The notes under the pieces are model-generated. The model worked only from the letters and a program-made list of their open reading frames with translations. It did no database searches and was not told the DNA's origin. Both the position numbers and the translations under genes were made by a program. Positions 27,441-39,213 of a stretch of 64,000 bases of DNA are shown in pieces. Location: NCBI RefSeq assembly GCF_011762005.1, contig NZ_JAASQU010000002.1:248001-312000 (forward strand). The letters are read 5' to 3'. Source of the stretch: Qipengyuania flava. Its GTDB lineage: Bacteria; Pseudomonadota; Alphaproteobacteria; Sphingomonadales; Sphingomonadaceae. Positions within the stretch are counted from its first letter, which is position 1; every line of letters starts with the position of its first letter.

Positions 27441-29030
27441 ATGCTCGATGCAACCATGACCCAGCAATTGAAGACCTATCTCGCCAATTTGCGTGAACCG
27501 GTCGAACTGGTCGCCTCGCTCGGCGATGACGACAAGAGCGCACAGACGCGCGAACTGCTCGAAGAGATTGCCACGCTGCACGATCTCGTCAGCGCCAGCT
27601 TCGACGGCACCGACGCGCGCAAGCCCAGCTTCATCATCCGCCGCGGTAGCGATGCGGAAAAGTGGGTGCGTTTCGCGGGCCTTCCGATGGGTCACGAATT
27701 CACCTCGCTGGTGCTCGCTCTTTTGTGGGCCGGTGGACACCCGCCCAAGGTCGATGCGGACCTGCTCGAACAGGTTCGCGGGCTCGAAGGCGATTTCAAC
27801 TTCGAGATGTATTTCTCGCTTTCGTGCCACAACTGTCCGGACGTGGTGCAGGCGTTGACGCTGCTGGCGCTTGAAAATTCGCGCGTCACGGCCACGCTGA
27901 TCGAAGGCGGCACCTTCCAGGACGAAGTCGAAGCGCGCGAGGTGATGGCGGTCCCCGCGACCTTCCTCAACGGCGAGCCCTTCTACAACGGCAAGCTCGA
28001 ACTAGCCGAAATCCTCGCCAAGATCGACACTGCCAGCGAAGCCAAGACAGCCGAGAAGCTGTCCGCCAAAGACCCGTTCGAAGTGCTGGTGATCGGCGGT
28101 GGTCCCGCCGGTGCGGCAACCGCGATCTACACCGCGCGAAAGGGCTTTCGCACCGGCGTGGCGGCAGAACGTTTCGGCGGCCAGTTGCACGACACGCTGG
28201 GCATCGAGAACCTCCCCGGCACGCCCTATACAGAAGGCCCAAAGCTGGCGAACGAACTGAAGCGCCACGTGGGCGAATACGACATCGACCTGATGGATCT
28301 CGCGAAGGCGGTGAAGCTGGTGCCCGCCAAGCAGGAAGGCGGCCTGCACACGGTCGAGCTTGGCAATGGCGCCAGCCTCAAAGCACGCAGCCTGATCCTG
28401 GCGACCGGTGCCCGCTGGCGCAATCTCGGCGTCCCCGGGGAAGCCGAATATCGCAACAAGGGCGTTGCCTATTGCCCGCACTGCGACGGCCCGCTGTTCA
28501 AGGGCAAGCGCATCGCAGTTATCGGCGGCGGCAATTCGGGTGTCGAAGCGGCTATCGACCTTGCTGGCGTCGTCGGCCACGTCACGCTGATCGAATTCGA
28601 CAGCAAATTGCGGGCGGACGAAGTGCTGCAGGCCAAATTGCGCTCGATGGCCAATGTCGAAATCATTACCAATGGCCAGACCACCGAGATCCTCGGTGCC
28701 AAGGGCAAGGTCAACGGCCTGCGCCTGAAGGACCGCGAGAGCGGCGACGAGCGCACGATCGAACTCGAAGGCGTATTCGTCCAGATCGGCCTGGTGCCCA
28801 ACACCGAATGGCTTAAGGAAAGCGGTCTCGAACTGACCAAGCACGGCGAAATCGCCACTGACGAGGAAGGCCGCACCAATCTTCCGGGCGTGTTCGGCGC
28901 AGGCGATGTTACCGACGTGCCCTACAAGCAGATCGTGGTGGCAATGGGCGAAGGGTCGAAGGCCGGGCTTTCTGCATTCGACTATCTCATCCGCACCGAA
29001 CCTGCCGATGAGATCGCGCAAGCCGCCTGA
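27441..29030 (+). CDS. ahpF: Alkyl hydroperoxide reductase subunit F
   Basis: This 529-residue flavoprotein uses NAD(P)H to reduce AhpC. The N-terminal double-thioredoxin-fold domain (about 1-200) has the active CHNC. The C-terminal thioredoxin-reductase-like part has the FAD motif [13 protein letters not shown], the redox CPHC in AYCPHCDGP, a nucleotide motif [15 protein letters not shown] and the terminal [19 protein letters not shown]. The start at 27441 has a GGAG site 9 bases upstream and gives the family's normal N terminus. A terminator at 29058 closes the gene. Confidence 0.97.
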   Translation: MLDATMTQQLKTYLANLREPVELVASLGDDDKSAQTRELLEEIATLHDLVSASFDGTDARKPSFIIRRGSDAEKWVRFAGLPMGHEFTSLVLALLWAGGHPPKVDADLLEQVRGLEGDFNFEMYFSLSCHNCPDVVQALTLLALENSRVTATLIEGGTFQDEVEAREVMAVPATFLNGEPFYNGKLELAEILAKIDTASEAKTAEKLSAKDPFEVLVIGGGPAGAATAIYTARKGFRTGVAAERFGGQLHDTLGIENLPGTPYTEGPKLANELKRHVGEYDIDLMDLAKAVKLVPAKQEGGLHTVELGNGASLKARSLILATGARWRNLGVPGEAEYRNKGVAYCPHCDGPLFKGKRIAVIGGGNSGVEAAIDLAGVVGHVTLIEFDSKLRADEVLQAKLRSMANVEIITNGQTTEILGAKGKVNGLRLKDRESGDERTIELEGVFVQIGLVPNTEWLKESGLELTKHGEIATDEEGRTNLPGVFGAGDVTDVPYKQIVVAMGEGSKAGLSAFDYLIRTEPADEIAQAA

Positions 29031-29057
29031 GTTCGCGTCACATAGCAGACACGAAAG

Positions 29058-29089
29058 CGTCGCCATTTCAAGCGGATGGCGACGTTTTT
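29058..29089 (+). terminator. Rho-independent terminator of ahpF
   Basis: CGTCGCCAT (29058-29066) pairs perfectly with ATGGCGACG (29076-29084), loop 9 bases, followed by TTTTT. It lies 28 bases after the ahpF stop and separates it from katG. Confidence 0.9.
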
Positions 29090-29116
29090 CGTGTTGGGCG
29101 CCGAGCGCCTCGTTCC

Positions 29117-29153
29117 ATCGGCAAAAGCAATCAATTCGACGCAATCAATCGAT
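29117..29153 (+). promoter_or_regulatory. Candidate OxyR-type operator upstream of katG
   Basis: ATCG, CAAT, ACGC and CGAT are spaced by exactly seven bases each, with the outer pair ATCG/CGAT forming a clean palindrome. The geometry equals the site before ahpC. It lies about 80-116 bases before the katG start. It is a candidate only, as the inner tetranucleotides are degenerate. Confidence 0.42.
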
Positions 29154-29232
29154 TGGACGGATCACCGGCGAAGGCGCATGCCGTGCATCCAGAAGATCTT
29201 ATCGAGTCCTTTTAGAAGTGGAGAGACGGACA

Positions 29233-31449
<2,217 letters not shown>

Positions 31450-31482
31450 AGACAGGCGGCCCCAACGGGCTGTCCACCGAAG

Positions 31483-31511
31483 GCCCCCGGCGCATGCGTC
31501 GGGGGCTTTTT
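31483..31511 (+). terminator. Rho-independent terminator of katG
   Basis: GCCCCCG (31483-31489) pairs with CGGGGGC (31500-31506), loop 10 bases, followed by TTTTT. It is 34 bases after the katG stop. Confidence 0.9.
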
Positions 31512-31637
31512 CATGCGCTATCGCCCCCGGAGCAACCGGATCGATCAGCGTGAACGTGTTTTACGATTGCGGGTTAAGGAACCCCTCAGCGTACGCCGCC
31601 GTAGTCAGTGCATCACTCTTTACTGAAAGGCACGATC

Positions 31638-33149
31638 ATGGGCGACAAGGTTCCCCCCACCACCACCGATGCCGGCATATCCGTCCAGAGCGACGAGCAT
31701 TCGCTGACCATCGGCCCCGACGGCCCGATCGTGCTCAACGATCACTACCTCATCGAGCAGATGGCGAATTTCAATCGCGAGCGGATCCCCGAACGCCAGC
31801 CCCACGCCAAGGGTTCGGGTGCGTTCGGCTATTTCGAGACGACCGCGGACGTATCGCGATACACCAAGGCCGGGCTGTTCCAGCCGGGCGTGAAGACCGA
31901 TGTGGCGATGCGCTTCTCGACCGTGGCGGGTGAGCGCGGCAGCCCCGATACGTGGCGCGATCCGCGCGGGTTCTCGGTCAAATTCTACACCGATGAGGGC
32001 AATTTCGACATGGTCGGCAACAACACGCCGATCTTCTTCATCCGCGATCCGCTCAAGTTCCAGCATTTCATCCGCAGCCAGAAACGGCGCGCCGACAACG
32101 CACTGCGGGACCACGACATGATGTGGGACTTCTGGACGCTGAGCCCTGAAAGCGCCCACCAGGTGACCTACCTGATGGGCGACCGCGGCGTGCCCAGAAG
32201 CTGGCGCGAGATGAACGGCTATTCGAGCCATACCTACATGCTTATCAACGAGGATGGCGAGAAGTTCTGGGTCAAGTTCCACTTCCACACCGATCTGGGT
32301 GATGGAAACGCACATCTCACGCAGGATGAGGCCGTCCAGAAGGCGGGCGAGGACAGCGACTACCACCGTCGCGACCTGTTCGATGCGATTCACAAGGGCG
32401 ACTACCCTAGCTGGACGCTCAAATGGCAGATCATGCCCTATGAGGATGCCAAGACCTATCGCATCAACCCGTTCGACCTGACGAAGACCTGGCCGCATGC
32501 GGACTACCCGCTGATCGAGGTCGGCAAGCTGGTGCTGAACGAGAACCCGGTCGATTGGGACACACAGATCGAGCAGCTCGCTTTCGAACCCAACAACATG
32601 GTCCCCGGGATCGGCCTCAGCCCGGACAAGATGCTGCTCGCACGTGGGTTCTCTTATGCCGATGCGCATCGGGCACGCCTCGGGGTCAATTACAAGCAGA
32701 TCCCGGTCAATTCGGCGAAGAATGCCGACGTCCATTCCTATTCACGTGCGGGCGACATGCGCGTGAAGAACGCGGTCGATCCGGTCTATGCGCCCAATTC
32801 CTACGGCGGCCCCGCTGCGCAGCCGCAGGTCGGTGGCGAAGCCACTTGGCATGCCGATGGCGACATGGTGCGACAGGCCTACACGCTGCGTGAAGACGAT
32901 GACGACTGGAGCCAGGCGGGCGCGCTCGTTCGCAACGTCATGGACGATGCGCAACGCGACCGCTTCGTTTCGAATGTCGCGGGGCATTTGGCCGATGGCG
33001 TCAGTGAAAAGGTCCTCGTCCGCGCCTTCGAATATTGGAAGAACGTCGATCAGGCGATCGGCGAGCGGATCGAGGACGCGGTGCGCGAAAAGCTCGGCGG
33101 GAAATCGACCGCACCCGGCATGGCGAGTGCCAAATCGATTTCAGGCTAG
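31638..33149 (+). CDS. katA: Monofunctional haem catalase
   Basis: This 503-residue small-subunit catalase dismutates H2O2. The catalytic His is in [12 protein letters not shown], the Asn in [17 protein letters not shown], and the proximal haem Tyr in [38 protein letters not shown] is the classic signature. The start ATG at 31638 has GAAAGG 8 bases upstream. It has no signal peptide. Its length argues against the large KatE/HPII class. It completes a run of four peroxide-removing genes on the same strand. Confidence 0.97.
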   Translation: MGDKVPPTTTDAGISVQSDEHSLTIGPDGPIVLNDHYLIEQMANFNRERIPERQPHAKGSGAFGYFETTADVSRYTKAGLFQPGVKTDVAMRFSTVAGERGSPDTWRDPRGFSVKFYTDEGNFDMVGNNTPIFFIRDPLKFQHFIRSQKRRADNALRDHDMMWDFWTLSPESAHQVTYLMGDRGVPRSWREMNGYSSHTYMLINEDGEKFWVKFHFHTDLGDGNAHLTQDEAVQKAGEDSDYHRRDLFDAIHKGDYPSWTLKWQIMPYEDAKTYRINPFDLTKTWPHADYPLIEVGKLVLNENPVDWDTQIEQLAFEPNNMVPGIGLSPDKMLLARGFSYADAHRARLGVNYKQIPVNSAKNADVHSYSRAGDMRVKNAVDPVYAPNSYGGPAAQPQVGGEATWHADGDMVRQAYTLREDDDDWSQAGALVRNVMDDAQRDRFVSNVAGHLADGVSEKVLVRAFEYWKNVDQAIGERIEDAVREKLGGKSTAPGMASAKSISG

Positions 33150-33164
33150 GCAAACATGGCAATC

Positions 33165-33195
33165 GCGCCGGGTCTCACCATGTGGTGCCCGGCGC
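33165..33195. other. Long hairpin between katA and smr
   Basis: GCGCCGGG (33165-33172) pairs with CCCGGCGC (33188-33195), with an inner CACCA/TGGTG stem. It lies between two convergent genes, 8 bases before the smr stop. There is no clear U-tract on either strand, so its use as a terminator is uncertain. Confidence 0.45.
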
Positions 33196-33202
33196 TGGTT
33201 TC

Positions 33203-33766
33203 CTAAGCGCCTCGCTTGAGCACGATGTAGAGTGCGCCGTCGCCGCCGTGCCGCTGGTGCGCGCGCCGAACGGCGGCGATTGCCGAATGGTGGCTCGATG
33301 CCGCCAGCCAGTCGAGCACCTTGGCGCGGATCGCACCGCGGCGGTTGCCCCGGTCGGCGGCTTCCACCGGGCGGGGCTTGCCGGTCACCAGCAGGATCGT
33401 CCGTGCGCCGATGGCGCGGGCCTGCGCCATGCCGCCCATCAGCCGGTCGTAGGCCGCATCGAGATTGTGCCCGTGCAGGTCGAGCGTGATCTCGGGCTGC
33501 AGTTGGCCCGACTTGAGACGCCGGTCCCAGTGCGAATCGAGGCCGCGATCCTGTACCGGCACGGGCCGTGACGGCGGCGGAGCAGGCGCGGGACGCGGCT
33601 TGCGCACGGCCGGCTTCGCGGTCATCGCCTTGGGCGGCGGTGGAGCCCGTTCTGGTGTCTCGGCCACCCGCGCAGGCTGCTTAAGCGGGTGCAAGGGGCG
33701 AACGGTCGCGGCGAGCTTCTCCCACGCCGCGGCTTCTTCGTCGGATAATCCGCGCGGAAAGCTCAC
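33203..33766 (-). CDS. Smr-domain protein
   Basis: This 187-residue protein has a Pro/Ala/Lys-rich, probably disordered first half and a C-terminal Smr domain (about 95-187) with the motif LDLHGHN, TILLVTGKP and a closing GGDGALYIVLK. Smr domains bind or nick nucleic acids (some cleave stalled-ribosome mRNA); the alphaproteobacterial short form is uncharacterised. The GTG start at 33766 overlaps the mltA stop by 4 bases (GTGA), so it is translationally coupled to mltA. Confidence 0.9.
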   Translation of the reverse strand: MSFPRGLSDEEAAAWEKLAATVRPLHPLKQPARVAETPERAPPPPKAMTAKPAVRKPRPAPAPPPSRPVPVQDRGLDSHWDRRLKSGQLQPEITLDLHGHNLDAAYDRLMGGMAQARAIGARTILLVTGKPRPVEAADRGNRRGAIRAKVLDWLAASSHHSAIAAVRRAHQRHGGDGALYIVLKRGA

Positions 33767-34947
33767 CGGCGGGATTCGAGACGGTCGAGCGTGCCGCGCG
33801 GCAACAGCACCAGCGCTTGGCCACTGGCGCTCATGCTACCCGCGATCTCACGCGCATCGGCGCCGTTGCCCCAAAAGGTGTCGAAGCGGTTGGTACCCTT
33901 GATCGCACCGCCGGTGTCCTGCGCGATCCACAACCCGTCCGCCTCGTCGCGCTCAAGGTCGAGGAAGACCGGCGCGCCATAGGGTACGAAGTTGGGATCG
34001 ACCGCGACCGAGGCTTCGCGCCGCACCGGCACGCCGAGCGAACCCAGCGGTCCGTCGGTGGCGAGCTCGCGGAAGAAGATCCAGCTCTTGTTGAGCCGCA
34101 TGATGTCCTGTCCCTGCGCAGGGTGGTCGCGGATATACTCCATGATCCCCTGCATCGAGGTGGTATATTCGGTGCCTGCGCCGATAAGTCCGCGTTCGCG
34201 CATGACCCGACCAATGCCGACATATTCGCGTCCGTTCTGCCCGGCATAGCCGATGCGCATGAGCGAACCGTCTGGCAGGCGCAGAAGTCCCGACCCCTGG
34301 ATCTGAAGGAAAAAGAATTCGACCGGATCGGCCGCCCAGGCGATTTCCAACCCGCGCCCCGCAAGTGCACCGAGTTCGATTTGGGTCCGATCGTAATAGG
34401 GGACGAACCGGCCCGTGCTGTCATAGCGGCCCAGGGGCGGGCGGCCGCTGCGCTCGCTCTCGGGCGTGTCATCGGGCCAAGCGCGGACCAACTCGGGCGG
34501 CGGGGCATATACGGGAACGTCGTAGCCCGGCGCGCGGGTACGGCTGCCGCGGATCTCGGGTTCGTAATAGCCGGTGGCGAACGCCGCACCGTCGCCCACA
34601 CGCGCGGTCTCGAAAAAACTTGCGAAGAAACGCCGCGCGTCGGACACCGGCCAAGCCGATGCCGCCTCGCAGGCCGGGCGCCAGTCTTCCGGGAAGGTCA
34701 GCCCGCTCTGGTCGTCGCGTTTGAGGATCGCAGGGCAGGATTCGAGGAAGGAAACGAGCGCGGTTCCGGCATCGTCATCGCCCAGTCCGAGTTGATCGAC
34801 ATCGACCCCGCGCGTGACGGGCGCGAAAGCGGCGCTCGATACCGTGCCCGGTGGAAGCGCAGCGGGAGTTTCCGGGCGCATGTCGGGGACCATGCGGACA
34901 CAGGCCGCCAACGCGAGCGTGGCAGCGATCACCAGCAGGTAGCGCAT
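33763..34947 (-). CDS. mltA: Membrane-bound lytic murein transglycosylase A (lipoprotein)
   Basis: This 394-residue outer-membrane lipoprotein cleaves glycan strands of peptidoglycan to 1,6-anhydromuramyl products. The lipobox LAAC is at residues 13-16. The MltA barrel motifs FFLQIQGSGLLRLPDG, RVGYAG-like RIGYAGQNG, NKSWIFFRE and the 3D-type end ASVAVDPNFVPYGAPVFLD with AQDTGGAIKGTNRFDTFWG, carrying the catalytic Asp, are present. It is coupled downstream to smr; the Tim44-like gene lies 26 bases upstream, so the three probably form one operon. Confidence 0.95.
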   Translation of the reverse strand: MRYLLVIAATLALAACVRMVPDMRPETPAALPPGTVSSAAFAPVTRGVDVDQLGLGDDDAGTALVSFLESCPAILKRDDQSGLTFPEDWRPACEAASAWPVSDARRFFASFFETARVGDGAAFATGYYEPEIRGSRTRAPGYDVPVYAPPPELVRAWPDDTPESERSGRPPLGRYDSTGRFVPYYDRTQIELGALAGRGLEIAWAADPVEFFFLQIQGSGLLRLPDGSLMRIGYAGQNGREYVGIGRVMRERGLIGAGTEYTTSMQGIMEYIRDHPAQGQDIMRLNKSWIFFRELATDGPLGSLGVPVRREASVAVDPNFVPYGAPVFLDLERDEADGLWIAQDTGGAIKGTNRFDTFWGNGADAREIAGSMSASGQALVLLPRGTLDRLESRR

Positions 34948-34973
34948 TGTTCCCCCTCGAATTGTGCCGGGCG

Positions 34974-35633
34974 TCAGCCCTCGTCGGTCTCGTCGAGCAC
35001 CCAGTTCGGATCGGCTGCGCCAACATTGCGACGGAAGGTCCATACGTCGCGGCTCTCGATCGCATCGTCGAGCGAACCTGCAACGACAGTGCCGTCGGCA
35101 TCGCGCGTGACCGCCGCGATATCGGCGACGAATAGCACGGCGATACGCGCAGTGCTTCCATCGAGTTCGGCCGAACGCACGGTCGCATCCTCAATGCGGA
35201 TCAGGCGATTGTCGAGCGTTTCGCCGGCCTCTTCGCGCGCCTCGATGGCCTGCGCGAAGCTTTCGTAGACATCGTCGTCGGTCAGTTCGCGCAGCGTATC
35301 CTTGTCACCCTTCCAGAAGGCTTCGAGAATCATGCCGTAGGCGCCCTTCGCGCCTTCGAGAAAACCGAGCAGGTCGAAGCCGGGATCGGCCGCCGCGATC
35401 GCCCGGACACCCGCCTCGTTCGCGGGGGCACGATTGTCTCCGGCACGCAGCACCACCGGCTGGTGAACCGGCTTGGGCGCCTGCTGTTGCTGTGGCTGGC
35501 TGGCTGTATCGCCGCGGTCGAAGCGGTGCGGCACGACCTCCTCCTCATGCTCGGACCGGCGGCCGAGCACCGAATAGAGCCGCAGCCCCAGAAAGGCGGC
35601 GATCATGGCGAGGATGACGATCTCGGTGATCAC
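34974..35633 (-). CDS. Tim44/TimA-domain membrane-anchored protein
   Basis: This 219-residue protein has one N-terminal membrane helix (about 2-22), a charged Gln/Pro-rich linker and a C-terminal Tim44-like domain starting near residue 80 (DPGFDLLGFLEGAKGAYGMILEAFWKGDK). Bacterial Tim44-like proteins (TimA) are membrane-associated and of uncertain role, perhaps in protein transport; the secB gene is divergent 255 bases away. It leads the tim44-mltA-smr group. Confidence 0.88.
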   Translation of the reverse strand: MITEIVILAMIAAFLGLRLYSVLGRRSEHEEEVVPHRFDRGDTASQPQQQQAPKPVHQPVVLRAGDNRAPANEAGVRAIAAADPGFDLLGFLEGAKGAYGMILEAFWKGDKDTLRELTDDDVYESFAQAIEAREEAGETLDNRLIRIEDATVRSAELDGSTARIAVLFVADIAAVTRDADGTVVAGSLDDAIESRDVWTFRRNVGAADPNWVLDETDEG

Positions 35634-35888
35634 GTAAGTTACCTGCTTCCCACTTCATTCGCGAAGGCGAGCGCCTCCGGCAGTCCAACGTCTGTCCTGC
35701 CCTAGATAGGGAGGAATTACAAACCGACAATGGGCCTGCGATGAACGGGACGGGTGCACGGGTCACGCGGTGGGGTTGGCGGATTGCTACGCGCGACGGA
35801 CAGTGCTAGGCGCGCGCACCGACGGCCCGACGCGGTTTGCCACGGCGTGCGCGGCCAGCATCATCGGATAACTGGAAAGCGAATTCAC
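35634..35888. other. Divergent gap between the Tim44-like gene and secB
   Basis: This 255-base stretch should hold both promoters. A GGGAGGA (35709-35715) is followed by a five-codon frame (35730-35744) whose stop overlaps a 23-codon frame (35741-35809), but these do not resemble known leaders. No RNA gene is recognisable. Confidence 0.4.
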
Positions 35889-36419
35889 ATGGCCGACCAA
35901 GGCGACGTTCTCACCGACCTGAACGCGGATCCCGCAGCCGGCGCCAATGGCGCGGACAACCAGCCCAGCGCGGGCGTGATCTCGCAGTACATCAAGGACC
36001 TTTCGGTCGAGAACCCCAATGCGCCGCAGTGCTTCCAGTGGAACGAGCAGCCGCAGCTCGATGTGCAGGTCAACATCGCTGCCGACAAGGTTGCCGACGA
36101 AGTGCACGAGGTGACGCTGAAGATCACCTGCACGGCCAAGACCAGCCAGGGCAATCTTTACCTCATCGACCTCGACTATTGCGGTCTGATGGGCATGCGC
36201 AACCTGCCCGACGAACAGGCCCATGCCTTCCTGTTCGCCGAAGCACCGCGCATCCTGTTCCCCTTCGCGCGCCGCGTGGTCGCGGATGCCAGCCGCGATG
36301 CCGGCTTCCCGCCGCTAATGCTCGACCCGATGGATTTCGGTGCACTCTACCAGCAGCAGCTTGCCGCGCGGGCACAGGAACAGCAGCAGGGCGCAGGCGC
36401 GCCTGCCGGCGAAGCCTGA
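35889..36419 (+). CDS. secB: Protein-export chaperone SecB
   Basis: This 176-residue cytoplasmic chaperone keeps preproteins unfolded and delivers them to SecA. The conserved core runs from QYIKDLSVENPNAPQ through DVQVNIAADKV, VTLKITCTAK, DYCGLMGMRNLPDEQ and PRILFPFARRVVADASRDAGFPPLMLDPMDF. Both ends have extra Ala/Gln-rich residues. It lies 30 bases before murJ on the same strand. Confidence 0.97.
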   Translation: MADQGDVLTDLNADPAAGANGADNQPSAGVISQYIKDLSVENPNAPQCFQWNEQPQLDVQVNIAADKVADEVHEVTLKITCTAKTSQGNLYLIDLDYCGLMGMRNLPDEQAHAFLFAEAPRILFPFARRVVADASRDAGFPPLMLDPMDFGALYQQQLAARAQEQQQGAGAPAGEA

Positions 36420-36449
36420 GCCGCTGACGCGTACGGGAGGCTCTGAGCG

Positions 36450-38015
36450 ATGAGCCTGCTCAAGAATGTCGGGACTATCGGCGGGCTGACCGCGGTCAGC
36501 CGCGTGTTCGGTTTCGTGCGCGACATCCTCGTTGCGCGCGTGCTTGGCGCAACGCCGATGGGCGATGCCTGGCAGCTGGCTTTCATGCTGCCGAACATTT
36601 TCCGTCGGCTGTTCGCCGAGGGCGCTTTCGCCAGCGCTTTCGTCCCGCTGTTCAATCGCCGCATGGTCGAAGGCCAGAGCGAAGCACAACGCTTCGCCGA
36701 AAGCGTGCTGTCGGTGCTGCTGCCCATCCTGATCGTCTTCGGCGGGCTGGCGATGGTGGCGATGCCGTGGGTGGTCGCCTATTTCGCGCCCGAGGGGCTC
36801 GAAAGCGATCCCGAGGCGCTACCGATCGCAGTGATGATGGCGCGCATCACCTTCCCCTACCTCCTGTTCATGAGTCTCGCGACATTGGTCGCCGCAGTGC
36901 TCAATTCGCTGTCGCGCTTCGCGGCGGCGGCGGCGGCACCGATCCTGCTCAACCTGTGCCTGATCGTCGCCCTCATTTACGGTGCCTCGCTCGGCGAAGG
37001 CGTGATGGCGCGGCGCGAAAGCGCCTTCTGGCAGTCGGTCGCGCTGAGCCTGTCTGGCCTGCTGCAACTGGTGTGGCTGGCCTTCTGGATGCACCGCGCG
37101 GGCTTTCGTATCCGCATGGTGCTGCCGCGCATCTCGCCCGGGGTGAAGGAACTGGGCATATTGATCGTGCCCGCCGTATTCGGCGCCGGCATTTACCAGA
37201 TCAGCCGCTTCGTCGACCTGTTCTTCCTCTCCACGCTAGAGGTGGGCAGCTATACCTATCTCGCCATGGCGGACCGCTGGAACCAGCTTCCGCTGGGGAT
37301 CATCGGGATCGCGCTGGGCACGGCCATCCTGCCCGCGCTGTCGCGCTATCTCTCGCGCGAGGAGAACGAAGAGGCGCAGCGCCTGCAGTCGAACGCGATC
37401 GAGCTGGCGATGCTGCTGACCGTTCCCGCCGCAGCAGCTCTCTTCGTATCGGGCAGCGCCTTCACGCGCGTGTTTTTTGCCGGGGGTGCCTTCAGCCTCG
37501 AGGACGCGATGATCACGGGGACGGTGGTGAGCGGGCTGGTGATCGGGCTGCCAGCCTATGTGCTGATCAAGGTGCTGACCCCCAATTTCTTCGCACGCAA
37601 GGATACGCGCACCCCGGTCTATACCGCAGCCTTTTCGCTGGTGGTCACCGTGGGACTGAACATCGCGCTGGTTCCGCGACTGGGCGTGCTCGCACTGGCT
37701 GTCGCAGGATCGATCGGCGCATGGTGCAATGTGGCGCTGCTCTACGTCATCCTCGCCAAACGCGGTTTCTTCCGTCTGCCCGCGCGGATCGCGGGACGCA
37801 TTGCAAGGATTTTCGTCGCCGCGCTGGTAATGGGCGTGGCGCTGTGGTTCCTGATGCAACCGCTCGATCCGTGGTTCGGTGGCACCACGCTGCAACGCAC
37901 TGGCGGGATCGCGGCGGTGACATTGACGGGCGCGGCGGTCTACGGCATCGCGGCCATCCTTCTCGGCGTGCTCGACCGGGCCACCATCGCCCGGTTGATG
38001 CGCCGCCAGACCTAG
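36450..38015 (+). CDS. murJ: Lipid II flippase MurJ (MviN)
   Basis: This 521-residue inner-membrane protein has 14 predicted transmembrane segments and flips lipid II to the periplasmic face for cell-wall synthesis. The start LLKNVGTIGGLTAVSRVFGFVRDILVA, LPNIFRRLFAEGAFASAFVPLF and the later DRWNQLPLGIIGIALGTAILPALS are diagnostic MOP-family MurJ features. The spacing suggests co-transcription with secB upstream and trpS 19 bases downstream. Confidence 0.97.
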   Translation: MSLLKNVGTIGGLTAVSRVFGFVRDILVARVLGATPMGDAWQLAFMLPNIFRRLFAEGAFASAFVPLFNRRMVEGQSEAQRFAESVLSVLLPILIVFGGLAMVAMPWVVAYFAPEGLESDPEALPIAVMMARITFPYLLFMSLATLVAAVLNSLSRFAAAAAAPILLNLCLIVALIYGASLGEGVMARRESAFWQSVALSLSGLLQLVWLAFWMHRAGFRIRMVLPRISPGVKELGILIVPAVFGAGIYQISRFVDLFFLSTLEVGSYTYLAMADRWNQLPLGIIGIALGTAILPALSRYLSREENEEAQRLQSNAIELAMLLTVPAAAALFVSGSAFTRVFFAGGAFSLEDAMITGTVVSGLVIGLPAYVLIKVLTPNFFARKDTRTPVYTAAFSLVVTVGLNIALVPRLGVLALAVAGSIGAWCNVALLYVILAKRGFFRLPARIAGRIARIFVAALVMGVALWFLMQPLDPWFGGTTLQRTGGIAAVTLTGAAVYGIAAILLGVLDRATIARLMRRQT

Positions 38016-38034
38016 ACCCGATCGAGAGAATAGC

Positions 38035-39051
38035 ATGCGCGTCGTTTCCGGCATCCAGCCCACCGGCAAACCCCATCTGGGCAATTACCTGGGTGCCATC
38101 GTCAATTACGTGAAGCTGCAGGACGAGGCGCAGGCCGCGGGCGGCGAATGCCTGATTTTTCTTGCCGACCTGCACGCCATCTCGATGCCGCACAAACCCG
38201 CTGTGCTGCACGCAGCGACGCTGGAAATGGTCGCCACGCTGGTGGCCTGCGGGGTCGATCCGGCCAAGGCGATCCTGTTCAACCAGGCGCAGGTGCCCGC
38301 TCATGCCGAGATGCAATGGCTGCTCAACGGCACCGCCCGGATGGGCTGGCTCAACCGCATGACCCAGTGGAAGGACAAGGCAGGCAAGAACCGCGAAGGC
38401 GCGAGCGCCGCGCTGTTCACCTATCCGGTGCTGCAGGCCGCCGACGTGTTGCTGTACCAGGCCACGCATGTCCCCGTGGGCGAGGACCAGAAGCAGCATC
38501 TTGAACTGGCGCGCGACATCGCCCAGAAGTTCAACAATGACTTCGCCACCGAAGATGCGCCGGTCTTCACGCTGCCCGATCCCTATATTCCCGAAGACGC
38601 CGCACGGATCATGTCGCTGCGCGACGGCACGAAGAAGATGAGCAAGTCGGATCCGTCGGACATGAGCCGCATCAACCTGACCGACACCACCGACGAAATG
38701 GCGCAGAAGGTCAAGAAGGCGAAGACCGACCCCGAGCCGCTGCCGAGCGAACTGGCCGGGCTCGACGGGCGCGCTGAGGCGCTCAATCTGGTGACCATTT
38801 TTGCTGCGCTGGCAGGCTCCAATCCGCAAGCGGTTCTAGCCGAATACGGCGGGCAGGGTTTCGGACAGTTCAAGCCCGCGCTGGCCGAACTGCTGGTCAG
38901 CGTGCTCGAACCGATCCGCGACCGTTTCGTCGCATTGAAAGACGATCGCGAATCGCTCGATGCGATCCTTGCGCGTGGCGCCTCGCAAGCGCGCGAACTG
39001 GCTGGCCCGACGCTCGACCACGCCTATACAGCGCTCGGCCTAGTGCGCTAA
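38035..39051 (+). CDS. trpS: Tryptophan--tRNA ligase
   Basis: This 338-residue class I synthetase charges tRNA-Trp. The start SGIQPTGKPHLGNYLGA holds the HIGH-type motif (HLGN). VPVGEDQKQHLELARDIA lies in the Rossmann fold, and the ATP loop is KKMSKSDPS. Length is normal. Its 19-base spacing to murJ suggests a shared transcript, a common arrangement in sphingomonads. Confidence 0.98.
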   Translation: MRVVSGIQPTGKPHLGNYLGAIVNYVKLQDEAQAAGGECLIFLADLHAISMPHKPAVLHAATLEMVATLVACGVDPAKAILFNQAQVPAHAEMQWLLNGTARMGWLNRMTQWKDKAGKNREGASAALFTYPVLQAADVLLYQATHVPVGEDQKQHLELARDIAQKFNNDFATEDAPVFTLPDPYIPEDAARIMSLRDGTKKMSKSDPSDMSRINLTDTTDEMAQKVKKAKTDPEPLPSELAGLDGRAEALNLVTIFAALAGSNPQAVLAEYGGQGFGQFKPALAELLVSVLEPIRDRFVALKDDRESLDAILARGASQARELAGPTLDHAYTALGLVR

Positions 39052-39213
39052 GTCGCGGTAATTGCATCATATGTGAACCCGGCTATTCAATCCGCGTTCA
39101 TCGCATTTCGTCTACGCCCATGCACATTCAATGGCAGTGTGCCCCCGGCAAGCGGTAGGCTGCGTGTACAGGCGGTTCATGATAGGATCGCATCGATACG
39201 AAAGGGATTGAGC

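Noticed and set aside
31512..31637. Third OxyR-like box before katA
   Set aside because: ATCG and TACG-like tetranucleotides occur at 7-base steps, but no palindromic partner is kept; too weak.
35730..35809. Tiny overlapping frames before secB as a translated leader
   Set aside because: Two frames joined by ATGA follow a GGGAGGA, but the spacing is long (14 bases) and there is no codon bias or regulatory logic; chance is likely.
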